A stretch of 64,000 nt of DNA from an uncultured Polaribacter sp. (GCA_943788045.1 CALSOT010000006.1:558001-622000); one strand, 5' to 3'. Counted from the stretch's first letter, positions 1-9,557 are shown. The notes: generated by a model from the letters alone, not told the origin. A program made the numbers and translations.

Positions 1-573
1 ATTATTAAAAAAAGGAGATCTCATAGAATTATAAAACAGTTTTGGGTTTGTAATTGCCAAGCCATTTTGAGTTTTTCCTTTCATCATTAAAGACAGGCAC
101 TCATCTACTTCAATAGCATTATAAGGGTTTCCTTTGGTGTAATCTAAATAACGACCCACCCAACCATTTTGTAAATACTCATTACTATCACTTGCTGTTT
201 GCCAAATATCTGTAGACCTAAAGTGTGATAAATTAGGATTGGGATATCCAACATTATTTATAATACTTAAAAAGCCTTTATCATGGAATTTCTGCAAGGG
301 TTGTAAGCTTTTATGAAGGCCAACTTCATCCGAAATCTTAAATAAATTATTTTGTTTTATAGCGATATTATTTCTCTGCTGATAATAAATATCGTTATTA
401 AAAGGAACAACAGTATTCAACCCATCATTACCCCCTTTTAATTGAATAATAACTACTTTTTTATGACTAAAAGGTTTTATCATTGGATTGTTCTCAAATG
501 CCTTTAAAAATTGAGGCACAAAAAACATTCCTGAAGCAAAAGTTGACTGTTTTAAAAAATCTCTACGTTTCAT
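1..573 (-). CDS. DUF1501 family secreted protein (partial, 3' end off the window)
   Basis: About 191 codons are visible, starting at the ATG at 573 and running off the left edge. The N-terminus reads MKRRDFLKQSTFASGMFF, a twin-arginine-like export signal. It is followed by KKVVIIQLKGGNDGLNTVVP and then HKSLQPLQKFHDKG, typical of the DUF1501 family, which is structurally related to the alkaline phosphatase/sulfatase fold. The biochemical function of the family is not established. It follows the DUF1800 gene by 12 bp on the same strand, and these two families are commonly encoded as a pair, so they are probably co-transcribed and act together outside the cytoplasm. The family call is sound; any function would be a guess. 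Confidence 0.85.
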   Translation of the reverse strand, partial: MKRRDFLKQSTFASGMFFVPQFLKAFENNPMIKPFSHKKVVIIQLKGGNDGLNTVVPFNNDIYYQQRNNIAIKQNNLFKISDEVGLHKSLQPLQKFHDKGFLSIINNVGYPNPNLSHFRSTDIWQTASDSNEYLQNGWVGRYLDYTKGNPYNAIEVDECLSLMMKGKTQNGLAITNPKLFYNSMRSPFFNN

Positions 574-585
574 GTGTTTCAAAAT

Positions 586-1959
586 TTAACAAAGTTGATA
601 TTCTGGCAGACTCATTAATTGTAAAACAAAATCTCTTTTAGACAATTGCTGATTTCTCTCTAATACTTCTAATGTTCCTTTATTTATTTTAGATGTAATT
701 AAATAATTTATCAATTCTGCATTGGGTTCATTTTTATAATGCTTATCAAAAGAGCTCCAATCTGCAGACACTTTTATAAAAGTATTTCTTCTTAGTTTTC
801 TTTTCTTAAGATTATTAATCATTGCTTCTTCATCACCTTTTTCGGAATACGCAATTTCTGCATTATTTAACAAAACTGAAGGCAAACGTAAACGAGTAAC
901 AATGGTATTACTGTCAATCCAATTTCGCCCAGTTTTCCAACCAGCAACATTTGGTGGACTCATTAAAATTTGACCTAACAACCTCTGAAGCAATATAATT
1001 TGCTTTGGCTTTTCAAATTTGTGAGGCACAACTATATTCATACCTACTAAAAATTCTATGGGCGATTTTATTTTAGTTCCTATATTTTTTTCGTCATAAA
1101 ACCATTCAGAAAGCAATACAAAACGCATTAACTCCTCTATGTTATAATCTTTATAGAAAACGTTAACCATTTCATCAATATGTTTTTTATTGATGTTTTC
1201 GTTTACAAAATAGCGGTATATTTTTTCTGAAATAAAACGAGCACACTGTTTTTGTTGCAAAATAATATCTATAATATCATCGCCATTAAAATTACCGGTT
1301 TTACCGAAAAAGGTTTTTTCATTTTCATCATGATTTTTTTGTTTAAAGTTAAACTCTCCCCTAAACCTATGACTATATCCTGTAAAAGCGCGCGCAGACT
1401 CTTTAATATCTTGCTCTGTATATTTATCTTGGCCCAAAGTAAATAGCTCCATTAATTCGCGAGCAAAATTCTCATTCGGACTTTTTTTATTATTCTGCTT
1501 ATTATTTAAATACACAAGCATTGCAGCTTCTTTAGAAACTATTTTAGTAAAACTCCTAAAATTACCCAAAGCATTTTTGCGCAACATATTATTATAGCTT
1601 TCTGTAAATACTATATTTTTACTCTTACAAACAAAATGGTTTGTCCAGAATAAAGTCATTTTTTCTCGTAAAATTTCAGAGGGGTTATTTAGTCTTAAAA
1701 ACCAGGCTATTGAAAATTCTGATACCTTTTTTTTACTTATTTTTTGAAGCTCTTTGCGCTGTTCTTTAGTTTTAAAATCTTTATAAGTCTTACCCTTTAA
1801 AAAAGAAGTATCTACCTTTAAAACACTTATTTTCTTGGAAGAATCGAATAACTCGTTCACTACATTTATTTTACTTTTTTTAGATAAACGAGCAAGGTTT
1901 TTCGGTGTAATACCAAATCCAACTCTGTTATATAAGTGCTGTACATGTGATAATTTCAT
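586..1959 (-). CDS. DUF1800 domain-containing protein
   Basis: The 457-residue protein is typical in length for DUF1800 (PF08811). Family hallmarks visible are MTLFWTNHFVCKSKN in the first third, NENFARELMELFTLG in the middle and SPPNVAGWKTGRNWID near residue 340. No classical signal peptide is obvious at the chosen start, although many members are exported. It sits directly upstream of the DUF1501 gene, 12 bp apart, forming a two-gene unit. The catalytic role, if any, is unknown. A terminator belonging to the upstream aldehyde dehydrogenase gene lies between that gene and this one, so the DUF1800/DUF1501 pair probably has its own promoter. Confidence 0.85.
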   Translation of the reverse strand: MKLSHVQHLYNRVGFGITPKNLARLSKKSKINVVNELFDSSKKISVLKVDTSFLKGKTYKDFKTKEQRKELQKISKKKVSEFSIAWFLRLNNPSEILREKMTLFWTNHFVCKSKNIVFTESYNNMLRKNALGNFRSFTKIVSKEAAMLVYLNNKQNNKKSPNENFARELMELFTLGQDKYTEQDIKESARAFTGYSHRFRGEFNFKQKNHDENEKTFFGKTGNFNGDDIIDIILQQKQCARFISEKIYRYFVNENINKKHIDEMVNVFYKDYNIEELMRFVLLSEWFYDEKNIGTKIKSPIEFLVGMNIVVPHKFEKPKQIILLQRLLGQILMSPPNVAGWKTGRNWIDSNTIVTRLRLPSVLLNNAEIAYSEKGDEEAMINNLKKRKLRRNTFIKVSADWSSFDKHYKNEPNAELINYLITSKINKGTLEVLERNQQLSKRDFVLQLMSLPEYQLC

Positions 1960-2009
1960 ATATTTTAGACTATAAAACTGAAAGATAGTTTAAATTACAG
2001 AAAATAAAA

Positions 2010-2034
2010 AACCCAAATCATTGTGATTTGGGTT
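2010..2034 (-). terminator. Rho-independent terminator of the aldehyde dehydrogenase gene
   Basis: An 11-bp perfect inverted repeat (AACCCAAATCA / TGATTTGGGTT) with a 3-base loop lies 24 bp past the dehydrogenase stop. On the minus strand it is followed by a T-rich tract (TTTTTATTTT). Confidence 0.75.
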
Positions 2035-2058
2035 TGCTTTTCATTTGTTATAAGGCTC

Positions 2059-3600
2059 TTAAAGATCGAATTTAATTCCTTGTGCCAGAGGCAATTCATC
2101 CGAATAATTAATGGTATTTGTTTGGCGTCTCATATAAACTTTCCAAGCGTCAGAGCCAGACTCTCTGCCCCCACCAGTTTCTTTTTCACCACCAAAAGCA
2201 CCACCAATTTCAGCACCAGAAGTACCAATATTTACGTTTGCAATTCCGCAATCTGAACCTGCATAAGACAAGAACTTCTCAGCTTCTTTTATTTCATTAG
2301 TCATAATTGCAGAAGATAAACCTTGAGCAACACCATTTTGTTTTTCAATTGCATTTTCTACTTCTCCAGCATATTTCATTAAATATAAAATCGGAGCAAA
2401 AGTTTCGTGTTGTACAATTTCAAAATGATTTTCAGCTTCAATAATTGCTGGTTTTACGTAGCAACCAGATTCATACCCTTCTCCTTCTAAAACACCGCCA
2501 TCTACTAATACGTTTCCTCCTTCAGCTTTTGCTTTTTCAATAGCAGCCAAATAGGTATTTACAGCATCGTGATCTATTAACGGACCAACATGTTTTGTTT
2601 CATCTAAAGGATTTCCAATTTTAATTTGATTGTAAGCACCAACAATTGCATCTCTTACTTTATCATAAACAGATTCATGTATAATTAGTCTTCTTGTTGA
2701 TGTACAGCGCTGCCCACAAGTTCCAACAGCACCGAAAACTGCCCCAGGAACCACTACTTTTAAATCTGCAGTTGGTGTAATAATAATGGCATTATTCCCT
2801 CCTAACTCTAATAATGATTTTCCAAAACGTTGTGCAACTGTTGCACCAACAATTCTTCCCATTCTTGTAGATCCTGTAGCAGAAACTAAAGGAATCCTGG
2901 TATCTGTAGTCATCATTTCACCAACTTTGTAATCTCCGTTTATAATGCAAGAGATTCCTTCTGGTAAATTATTTTCTTTTAAAATTTCTGCAATAATATT
3001 TTGACAAGCAACCGCACATAAAGGTGCTTTTTCAGAACCTTTCCACACACAAACATCACCACAAATCCACGCTAAAGCTGTGTTCCAAGCCCAAACTGCA
3101 ACAGGAAAGTTAAATGCAGAGATAATACCAACAACTCCTATTGGATGCCATTGTTCTCTCATAACGTGTCCTGGTCTTTCAGACGGAATTGTTTGTCCGT
3201 TTAATTGACGAGATAAACCTACAGCAAAATCACAGATATCTATCATTTCTTGCACCTCTCCTAGACCTTCTTGGTAACTTTTTCCCATTTCATAAGAAAC
3301 TAATTTACCAAGCGAATCTTTCTTTTCTCTTAATTTATTACCAAATTGACGTACAATTTCTCCTCTTTGTGGAGCTGGCATATTTCTAAAAGATAAAAAA
3401 GCCTTTGTAGCCGACTCCATTACTTTTTCGTAGTCTTGTTTTGTAGTAGATTTTACTTTTCCAATCAATTTTCCATCAACAGGTGAATAACTTTCTATAA
3501 TTTCTCCATTAGAAAAATTATCAGATCCTGTAGAAGTGCCTTCATTTATTTTTTTTAAACCTAATTCTAATAAAGCTTCCTTTATTCCAAAGTCTGTCAT
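2059..3600 (-). CDS. amaB: Aldehyde dehydrogenase, ALDH7 type (probable alpha-aminoadipic semialdehyde dehydrogenase)
   Basis: The NAD(P)-dependent aldehyde dehydrogenase has 513 residues, full length for the ALDH7 family. The catalytic glutamate lies in LLELGGNNA (E265) and the catalytic cysteine in GTCGQRCTSTRR (C299). The GQRCTSTRR form is characteristic of ALDH7 (antiquitin), which oxidises alpha-aminoadipic semialdehyde in lysine and pipecolate breakdown. The coenzyme-binding segment includes IISAFNFPVAVWAWNTA around residues 159-175. It is a single gene with its own terminator downstream and a 363-bp intergenic region upstream; no other lysine-catabolism gene is adjacent. The enzyme family is certain, while the exact substrate is inferred from family membership. 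Confidence 0.88.
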   Translation of the reverse strand: MTDFGIKEALLELGLKKINEGTSTGSDNFSNGEIIESYSPVDGKLIGKVKSTTKQDYEKVMESATKAFLSFRNMPAPQRGEIVRQFGNKLREKKDSLGKLVSYEMGKSYQEGLGEVQEMIDICDFAVGLSRQLNGQTIPSERPGHVMREQWHPIGVVGIISAFNFPVAVWAWNTALAWICGDVCVWKGSEKAPLCAVACQNIIAEILKENNLPEGISCIINGDYKVGEMMTTDTRIPLVSATGSTRMGRIVGATVAQRFGKSLLELGGNNAIIITPTADLKVVVPGAVFGAVGTCGQRCTSTRRLIIHESVYDKVRDAIVGAYNQIKIGNPLDETKHVGPLIDHDAVNTYLAAIEKAKAEGGNVLVDGGVLEGEGYESGCYVKPAIIEAENHFEIVQHETFAPILYLMKYAGEVENAIEKQNGVAQGLSSAIMTNEIKEAEKFLSYAGSDCGIANVNIGTSGAEIGGAFGGEKETGGGRESGSDAWKVYMRRQTNTINYSDELPLAQGIKFDL

Positions 3601-3963
3601 TTTGCGATTCTGTTTTTATTGTTTACTTTCTAAAAACGAATTTACAACTAATTTTACATATTTATAAATTAAACATAAAAAGCTATTTTTGTTAAATATT
3701 AAACAATAGGTTGGAGAAATATGTACTCAGATAAGAGGCAAGTGATAAATTAAAATAAGTATTAAAAATTGTTTTTAACTTCATAAAAATGTTCTTTCAT
3801 TACAATATGTAGAATTTCTAAAAAGATTGCGTTAATTAATTCTATTTTTGTAAAACTCTTTTTTTTAATTTCTTTTTTTACTGATAAAAGTCAATCAGTA
3901 TGACTGAAGAATGCAAATTAAAGTAAACCATAGCAGAACTGTTTTGGAAATTTTTTCGAGTAT
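3601..3963. other. Divergent intergenic region (363 bp)
   Basis: This very AT-rich spacer lies between the divergently transcribed dehydrogenase and LuxE-like genes. I see no ORF or RNA gene in it. A TATTTTTG box at 3844-3851 on the plus strand resembles the Bacteroidota -7 element but lacks a well-spaced TTG partner. Confidence 0.5.
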
Positions 3964-4938
3964 ATGCAAAACAATATTTTTAACATACAAACCCAAGAAG
4001 AATTTAAGCAAGTTGCTTTAAACGTTTTTAAACATCAATTTAAAAATAATAAAGTTTACCGTTCTTTTTGCGATTTATTATACATTCATCCTTCTAGTAT
4101 TACTAAAGTTGAAGAAATTCCGTTTTTACCTATTCAGTTTTTTAAGAGTAGAAAAATACTTTCCTCTTTAGAAGAAGTTCAAGAAACTTTTACGAGTTCT
4201 GGCACAACAGGCAGTATAACAAGTAAACATTTTGTAACAGATATTAATCTTTATAAAGAAAGTTATTTAAAGGGATTTTCTCATTTTTATGGAAACATAG
4301 AAGACTATGTAGTTTTAGCATTATTACCCAATTATTTAGAAAGAGAAGGTTCTTCTTTGGTTTTTATGGTTGATGATTTAATTCAGAAATCTAAAAACTC
4401 AGAAAGTGGGTTTTACCTCAACAACATCGAAGAATTAGCTAAAAAGCTAACTGAATTAGACAAAAAGGGACAAAAAGTACTTTTAATTGGTGTTTCTTTT
4501 GCTTTGCTAGATTTGATTGAAACTGCGCAATTCAACCTAAAAAATACCATTATTATGGAAACTGGCGGAATGAAAGGTAGAAGAAAAGAACTGGTTAGAG
4601 AAGAATTGCATCAGATTTTACAAAACGGATTTGGAGTTTCTGAGATTCACTCAGAATACGGAATGACAGAATTACTAAGTCAAGGATATTCTGATGGAAA
4701 TGGTGTTTTTGATACGCCGCCTTGGATGAAAATTCTTACTAGAGATACAGAAGATGCATTAACTATTCAACAAATTGGCAAAACTGGTGGTATTAATGTT
4801 ATTGATTTGGCAAATTATAACTCTTGTTCTTTTATTGCTACGCAAGATTTAGGTAAAGTTCACAAAAACGGAACTTTTGAAATTATTGGTCGTTTCGATA
4901 ATTCTGATATTAGAGGTTGTAATTTGATGGTTTTGTAA
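3964..4938 (+). CDS. LuxE-like acyl-protein synthetase / acyltransferase
   Basis: The 324-residue protein resembles the LuxE/acyl-protein synthetase family (PF04443), members of the ANL adenylating superfamily that activate carboxylic acids with ATP. The phosphate-binding loop is visible as TFTSSGTTGS (residues 75-84). Further on are METGGMKGRRKE and HSEYGMTELLSQ, the latter matching the YGxTE adenylate-binding motif of ANL enzymes. No luxCDAB genes lie nearby, so this is not bioluminescence; flavobacteria carry such homologues as orphan genes. The natural acyl substrate and acceptor cannot be told from the sequence. Family confidence is good, exact function unknown. Confidence 0.78.
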   Translation: MQNNIFNIQTQEEFKQVALNVFKHQFKNNKVYRSFCDLLYIHPSSITKVEEIPFLPIQFFKSRKILSSLEEVQETFTSSGTTGSITSKHFVTDINLYKESYLKGFSHFYGNIEDYVVLALLPNYLEREGSSLVFMVDDLIQKSKNSESGFYLNNIEELAKKLTELDKKGQKVLLIGVSFALLDLIETAQFNLKNTIIMETGGMKGRRKELVREELHQILQNGFGVSEIHSEYGMTELLSQGYSDGNGVFDTPPWMKILTRDTEDALTIQQIGKTGGINVIDLANYNSCSFIATQDLGKVHKNGTFEIIGRFDNSDIRGCNLMVL

Positions 4939-5025
4939 ACTTGAATTTCTTAAAAAACAACTAAATTCGTTTAACTTCTGATATAACAAATTAAAGCGTT
5001 CGATATCATTGATAGTTGTAACAAA

Positions 5026-5557
5026 TTGAACAATATTTCGGAAAATGAAGAAAAAATATTGTATAAGAGACCAAAAATAAAATTGAAATTAAATAAAACC
5101 GATAAAATTCTTGAAATAATCGGTTGGGTTTTTCTTTTGGGAATATGGATTTTTACCATAGCAAACTACTCGGAATTACCTGAAAAAATTGCACTCATTC
5201 GATTTACTCGGAGAGGCAGATTCTTTTGGTAGAAAAGAAACAATATTTTTTCTTCCAATTATATCAACTTTGCTCTTTTTTGGTTTAACTATCTTGACTA
5301 AATATCCACACGTTTATAACAATTATCCTATTAAAATAACAACAGAAAATGCTAAACTTCAATATGAAAATGCAAATCGAATGATGCGCCTTTTAAAATT
5401 ATCAGTTATAATTATTTTTGGAATAATTGATTACCAAACTATAAAAAATGAAAATATAAACGAACTTGGGTCTTGGTTTTTTCCGTTTGTGTTGAGTATA
5501 ACTTTTATTCCAATAATATATTTTTACGCAAAGGCTAATAAAAAAACGAGTGAATAA
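5026..5557 (+). pseudogene. Frameshifted DUF1648-type membrane protein
   Basis: Two overlapping reading frames together encode one DUF1648-like protein. The first (5026 to about 5190, TTG start) has a membrane segment and ends in YSELPEKI. The second continues from 5189 with HSFDLLGEADSFGRKE and three more hydrophobic segments. DUF1648 proteins normally read LPxxIPxHFxxxGxxDxxG through this point, so the two halves join at the frame change near 5189. Either a single-base deletion inactivated the gene or the sequence has an error. The start codon is uncertain: there is no in-frame ATG upstream. The family's function is not known; some members are linked to immunity or sensing. Confidence 0.7.
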
Positions 5558-5604
5558 AACTCTAGCTGCAGCACCGTATTAGTTAAACGAAACTTTCCAA
5601 AAAA

Positions 5605-5634
5605 AAAAGCGAAAATTTAAAATTTTCGCTTTTT
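5605..5634. terminator. Bidirectional rho-independent terminator
   Basis: The inverted repeat GCGAAAATT / AATTTTCGC is flanked by an A-run on the left and a T-run on the right. It lies between the convergent DUF1648 gene and thiL and can serve both strands. Confidence 0.8.
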
Positions 5635-5656
5635 ATATTTATAACATTCTGCTACT

Positions 5657-6706
5657 TTATTTGTTCTCTATAGCATTCCAGCCTTGTGCTTTTAGTTCAA
5701 TTTCTTGTTCTGCTCTTGTTACTAAGTTTAAACCTTGGTTTTCTGCAGTTATATGACCAATAATAGAAAAATTTGGGTTTCCTTTAATTTTATCAAAATC
5801 GGCAATTGGCACTGTAAATAAAAGTTCGTAATCTTCACCTCCACTTAAAGCCACCATGGTAGAATCTAACTCAAATTCTTCACAAGCAGAAATTACTTGA
5901 GGATCTAAAGGCAATTTATCTTCATATACTTTACAACCTACTTTACTTTGAGTACAAATATGAAAAAGCTCTGATGAAAGTCCATCAGAAACATCAATCA
6001 TAGAGGTTGGTTTTACGTCTAATTCTTTTAATAAACCAGCAATATCTTTACGCGCCTCTGGTTTTAATTGACGCTCTATTAAATACGTGTAATTATCTAA
6101 ATCTGGTTGATTATTTGGATCAACCTTAAAAACTTGTTTCTCTCTTTCTAAGACTTGTAACCCCAAATAAGCGGCACCTAAATCTCCAGAAACCACAATT
6201 AAATCCGTTTCTTTTGCAGTATTTCTGTATATCGCTTCGTCTTTGTCTACTTTACCAATTGCAGTAACAGAAATTAAAATTCCTTTGGTAGATGAAGTTG
6301 TATCTCCGCCAACTAAGTCAACTTTATAAGTATCACACGCTAACTGAATTCCCGCATATAATTCTTCAATTGCTTCTAGAGGAAATCTATTAGAAACAGC
6401 AATAGAAACAGTAACTTGTTCTGCAACACCATTCATTGCATACACATCAGATAAATTAACCATTACCGCTTTGTATCCTAAATGCTTAAGAGGCATATAG
6501 CTTAAATCGAAATGCACACCTTCTATCAACAAATCTGTTGTAACTAAGGTTTGTTTTTCTGAAGCATCTAAAACTGCAGCATCATCTCCAACAGCTTTAA
6601 TTGTTGATGAATTGTATATCTTAAAATATTGTGTAATATGATTGATTAAACCAAACTCTCCTAGTTCAGCCAACGATGTTTTTTGTGTGTTTTTGTCTTC
6701 TAACAT
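5657..6706 (-). CDS. thiL: Thiamine-monophosphate kinase
   Basis: ThiL phosphorylates thiamine monophosphate to thiamine pyrophosphate with ATP, the last step of cofactor synthesis in the cytoplasm. The 349-residue protein has the metal and ATP-binding elements of the PurM/ThiL fold: GDDAAVLD (40-47), TTDLLIEGVHF (57-67), VNLSDVYAMNG (83-93), GGDTTSS (133-139), MIDVSDGLSSEL and the C-terminal SGGEDYELLF. It is a single gene that converges on the DUF1648 remnant, with a shared terminator. A TATCTTTG box ends only five bases before the ATG, suggesting a very short or absent 5' leader. Confidence 0.95.
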   Translation of the reverse strand: MLEDKNTQKTSLAELGEFGLINHITQYFKIYNSSTIKAVGDDAAVLDASEKQTLVTTDLLIEGVHFDLSYMPLKHLGYKAVMVNLSDVYAMNGVAEQVTVSIAVSNRFPLEAIEELYAGIQLACDTYKVDLVGGDTTSSTKGILISVTAIGKVDKDEAIYRNTAKETDLIVVSGDLGAAYLGLQVLEREKQVFKVDPNNQPDLDNYTYLIERQLKPEARKDIAGLLKELDVKPTSMIDVSDGLSSELFHICTQSKVGCKVYEDKLPLDPQVISACEEFELDSTMVALSGGEDYELLFTVPIADFDKIKGNPNFSIIGHITAENQGLNLVTRAEQEIELKAQGWNAIENK

Positions 6707-6710
6707 CTTG

Positions 6711-6718
6711 CAAAGATA
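6711..6718 (-). promoter_or_regulatory. Probable -7 promoter box of thiL
   Basis: TATCTTTG on the minus strand matches the Bacteroidota -7 consensus TAnnTTTG. It sits immediately upstream of the thiL ATG (5656 side), so the transcript would be nearly leaderless. No clear TTG (-33) is seen at 17-23 bp. Confidence 0.35.
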
Positions 6719-6812
6719 AGTACATTCTAAAAAAGGAAAGAACTACTTTAACATCTATATTTTTTAGTTTATACTTTAAAATGGTATTTTTAAAATCTAA
6801 TTTTTTCTTTTA

Positions 6813-8732
6813 ATGAAATATTTTCTTGCCATCTTACTTTTCGTTTCTCTAAATGTATGCAAAACAACGGCTCAAGAAATTCTTGAAATTTCTGAGTCAG
6901 AAGCGAAATCTGCGGCATCAAAAATTCATTTTAGAGCAAATCCAAATACATCAAATTACGATATAACGTATCATAAATTAGAGTTTACTGTAGATCCTGC
7001 AATAGCAGATATTGCCGGGAAAGTAACTACAACTTTTACTGCTTTAGATAATATGAATTCTGTTACTTTTGATTTAGATGATAATCTAACAGTTACTAAC
7101 GTTACTCAAAACGGAAATTCGTTATCATTTACCCAAAACTCAAATGATGAATTAGTAATTACACTTCAAAACACTTTAAGCTTAGGAAATGCAACATCTG
7201 TTTCTATAGAATATAATGGAACTCCTATAAGTAAAGGCTTTGATTCTTTTGAAACTTCAATTCACGGTAATGATTCAACACCTGTTCTTTGGACACTTTC
7301 TGAACCCTATGGAGCTCTAGATTGGTGGCCTTGTAAACAAGATTTGAATGATAAAATTGATGAAATTGACATTTACATATCTGCTCCAGAAATATACACA
7401 TCTGTTTCCAATGGCCTAGAACAAAGTACAACTGTAAATGCAGGCATTAAAACCACACATTATAAACATCAATATCCAATTCCTGCTTATTTAATTGCTT
7501 TTGCAGTTACCAATTATGAAACTTATTCTCATACCGTTTCTAATAACGGAAACCCATTTCCTATTGTAAACTATGTTTACCCTGAAAGTTTAACGAGTGC
7601 GCAAAATAGCACGGAAGTTACTGTTGATATTATGAATCACTTTATCAGTTTATTTGGTAATTATCCATTTGAAAATGAAAAATATGGACATGCTCAATTT
7701 GGTTGGGGAGGAGGAATGGAACACACCACCATCTCTTTTATGGGTAACTTTAGTAGAGGTTTAATTGCACATGAATTGGCACATCAATGGTTTGGGAATA
7801 AAGTAACTTGTGGAAGTTGGAAAGATATTTGGTTAAATGAAGGTTTTGCAACCTATTTATCTGGTTTAACGATAGAACATTTAGATGGAGAATCTTCCTT
7901 TAAAAGTTGGAGAAACTCTACGATAAGTTCAATAACTTCATCAACAAGTGGTGCCGTTTACCTAACGGATGCAGACACAACAAGTGTAAGCCGTATTTTT
8001 AGTGGAAGATTGTCTTACAGAAAAGGAGCAATGGTTTTACATATGTTGCGCAAGAAACTAGGAGATACTAACTTTTTTAGTGGAGTAAAGAACTATATCA
8101 CTGATTCTAAATTAGCGTATGGTTATGCTAAAACTCCAGATTTAATCGCACATTTAGAAACTGCAAGTGGCACGGAATTAGATGAGTTTTTTAACGACTG
8201 GGTTTACAATCAAGGCTATCCAACTTATAATTTAGAATGGCATCAACCAGGATCGAGTAAAGTACATATTCAATTAAATCAAACACAAAGTCATAGTTCT
8301 GTTTCATTTTTTGAGGCCAATGTTCCTATTCGTTTAAATGGAACAAATGGAGAAATTTTAAATATTGATTTAAATAATAAAATTAATTTTGAAACATTTA
8401 TAGAAAATGTAAATTTTACAGTGAGTTCTATTGAATTTGACCCAGATTATCATCTTATTTCGCGGAATAATAATGTAACGCTAAACATAAAAAATGATAA
8501 TTTTATAGCAGAAAATATTTCTTTATTTCCCAACCCAATAAGCAATGTTTTAACTATTCAAACATCTAAAAACATCAAAATAAAAAATGTTGTTATTTTC
8601 AATGCTTTGGGTAAGAAAATCATTGAAACTAGAAATAGACAAATAAACGTGAATCAACTTAGTAAAGGCATTTACTTTATTACAATTTTTACTGATTATG
8701 GGGACCTTCACAAAAAAATTATTAAAAATTAA
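6813..8732 (+). CDS. Secreted M1-family zinc aminopeptidase with type IX sorting domain
   Basis: The 639-residue protein starts with a signal peptide (about 1-21, ending TTAQ). The M1 N-terminal beta domain follows, then the substrate-binding GGGMEH, then the zinc motif HELAHQW (H320, E321, H324) and, 18 residues later, the third ligand E343 in LNEGFA. This is the complete gluzincin signature. The last 75 residues (SLFPNPISNVLTIQ onward, ending GDLHKKIIKN) form a type A C-terminal secretion signal of the type IX system. That indicates export to the surface or medium, where it would trim N-terminal residues from peptides. It is a monocistronic unit upstream of the LpxH-like gene. Confidence 0.92.
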   Translation: MKYFLAILLFVSLNVCKTTAQEILEISESEAKSAASKIHFRANPNTSNYDITYHKLEFTVDPAIADIAGKVTTTFTALDNMNSVTFDLDDNLTVTNVTQNGNSLSFTQNSNDELVITLQNTLSLGNATSVSIEYNGTPISKGFDSFETSIHGNDSTPVLWTLSEPYGALDWWPCKQDLNDKIDEIDIYISAPEIYTSVSNGLEQSTTVNAGIKTTHYKHQYPIPAYLIAFAVTNYETYSHTVSNNGNPFPIVNYVYPESLTSAQNSTEVTVDIMNHFISLFGNYPFENEKYGHAQFGWGGGMEHTTISFMGNFSRGLIAHELAHQWFGNKVTCGSWKDIWLNEGFATYLSGLTIEHLDGESSFKSWRNSTISSITSSTSGAVYLTDADTTSVSRIFSGRLSYRKGAMVLHMLRKKLGDTNFFSGVKNYITDSKLAYGYAKTPDLIAHLETASGTELDEFFNDWVYNQGYPTYNLEWHQPGSSKVHIQLNQTQSHSSVSFFEANVPIRLNGTNGEILNIDLNNKINFETFIENVNFTVSSIEFDPDYHLISRNNNVTLNIKNDNFIAENISLFPNPISNVLTIQTSKNIKIKNVVIFNALGKKIIETRNRQINVNQLSKGIYFITIFTDYGDLHKKIIKN

Positions 8733-8780
8733 CTTTATAAATAAGTTTTTCTATTTTTACCGACATAAACAAATAATTCT

Positions 8781-9557
8781 TTGATTTCCATAACTACATC
8801 AAAAAACAAAAAAATCTATTTTGCTTCAGACCAACATTTTGGTGCTCCAACACCAGAAGCTAGTTTTCCTCGTGAAAAAAAATTTGTTGCTTGGTTAGAT
8901 GAAGTAAAGAAAGATGCAGAGGTAATTTTTTTATTAGGTGATTTATTCGATTTTTGGTTCGAATATAAAACCGTTGTTCCAAAGGGTTTTGTGAGAGTAC
9001 TTGGAAAATTAGCAGAAATCAAAGATTCTGGAATTCCTATTTATTTTTTTGTTGGGAATCATGATTTATGGATGGATAATTATTTTGAGAAGGAACTCAA
9101 TATTCCTGTTTATCATGAGCCAAAAGAGTTTCTAATCAATAATAAAAAATTTCTTATCGGTCACGGTGACGGTTTAGGGCCTGGTGATTTTGGCTACAAA
9201 AGAATGAAAAAAGTTTTTACTTTTCCTTTGTTTAAATGGATGTTTAGATGGCTTCACCCAGATTTGGGAGTACGTTTAGGCCATTATATGTCTGTAAAAA
9301 ACAAACTAATTTCTGGAGATGAGGATGCTAAATATTTAGGAGATGACAATGAGTGGTTAGTGCAATATTGTAAAGAAAAACTAACAAAAAAACACTACGA
9401 TTATTTTGTATTTGGACACAGACACCTTCCTTTAGAAATAAAACTTCAAGAAAACAGTACGTATATTAATCTTGGCGATTGGATACAATATTTTACCTAT
9501 GGTGAATTTAATGAATCTGAATTCAAACTGTTAAATGTTAACGATAATTCCTTTTAA
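8781..9557 (+). CDS. lpxH: UDP-2,3-diacylglucosamine diphosphatase-like metallophosphoesterase
   Basis: The 258-residue calcineurin-type phosphoesterase has all dinuclear-metal motifs: DQH (17-19), GDLFDFW (53-59), GNHD (92-95), GHGDGLGPGD near 128-137 and FGHRH (211-215). In Gram-negatives this fold and length match LpxH, which cleaves UDP-2,3-diacylglucosamine to lipid X in lipid A synthesis at the inner membrane face. The Bacteroidota members differ somewhat from the E. coli enzyme, so the assignment is by family. The start is TTG at 8781; no in-frame ATG lies before the first metal motif. Confidence 0.78.
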   Translation: MISITTSKNKKIYFASDQHFGAPTPEASFPREKKFVAWLDEVKKDAEVIFLLGDLFDFWFEYKTVVPKGFVRVLGKLAEIKDSGIPIYFFVGNHDLWMDNYFEKELNIPVYHEPKEFLINNKKFLIGHGDGLGPGDFGYKRMKKVFTFPLFKWMFRWLHPDLGVRLGHYMSVKNKLISGDEDAKYLGDDNEWLVQYCKEKLTKKHYDYFVFGHRHLPLEIKLQENSTYINLGDWIQYFTYGEFNESEFKLLNVNDNSF

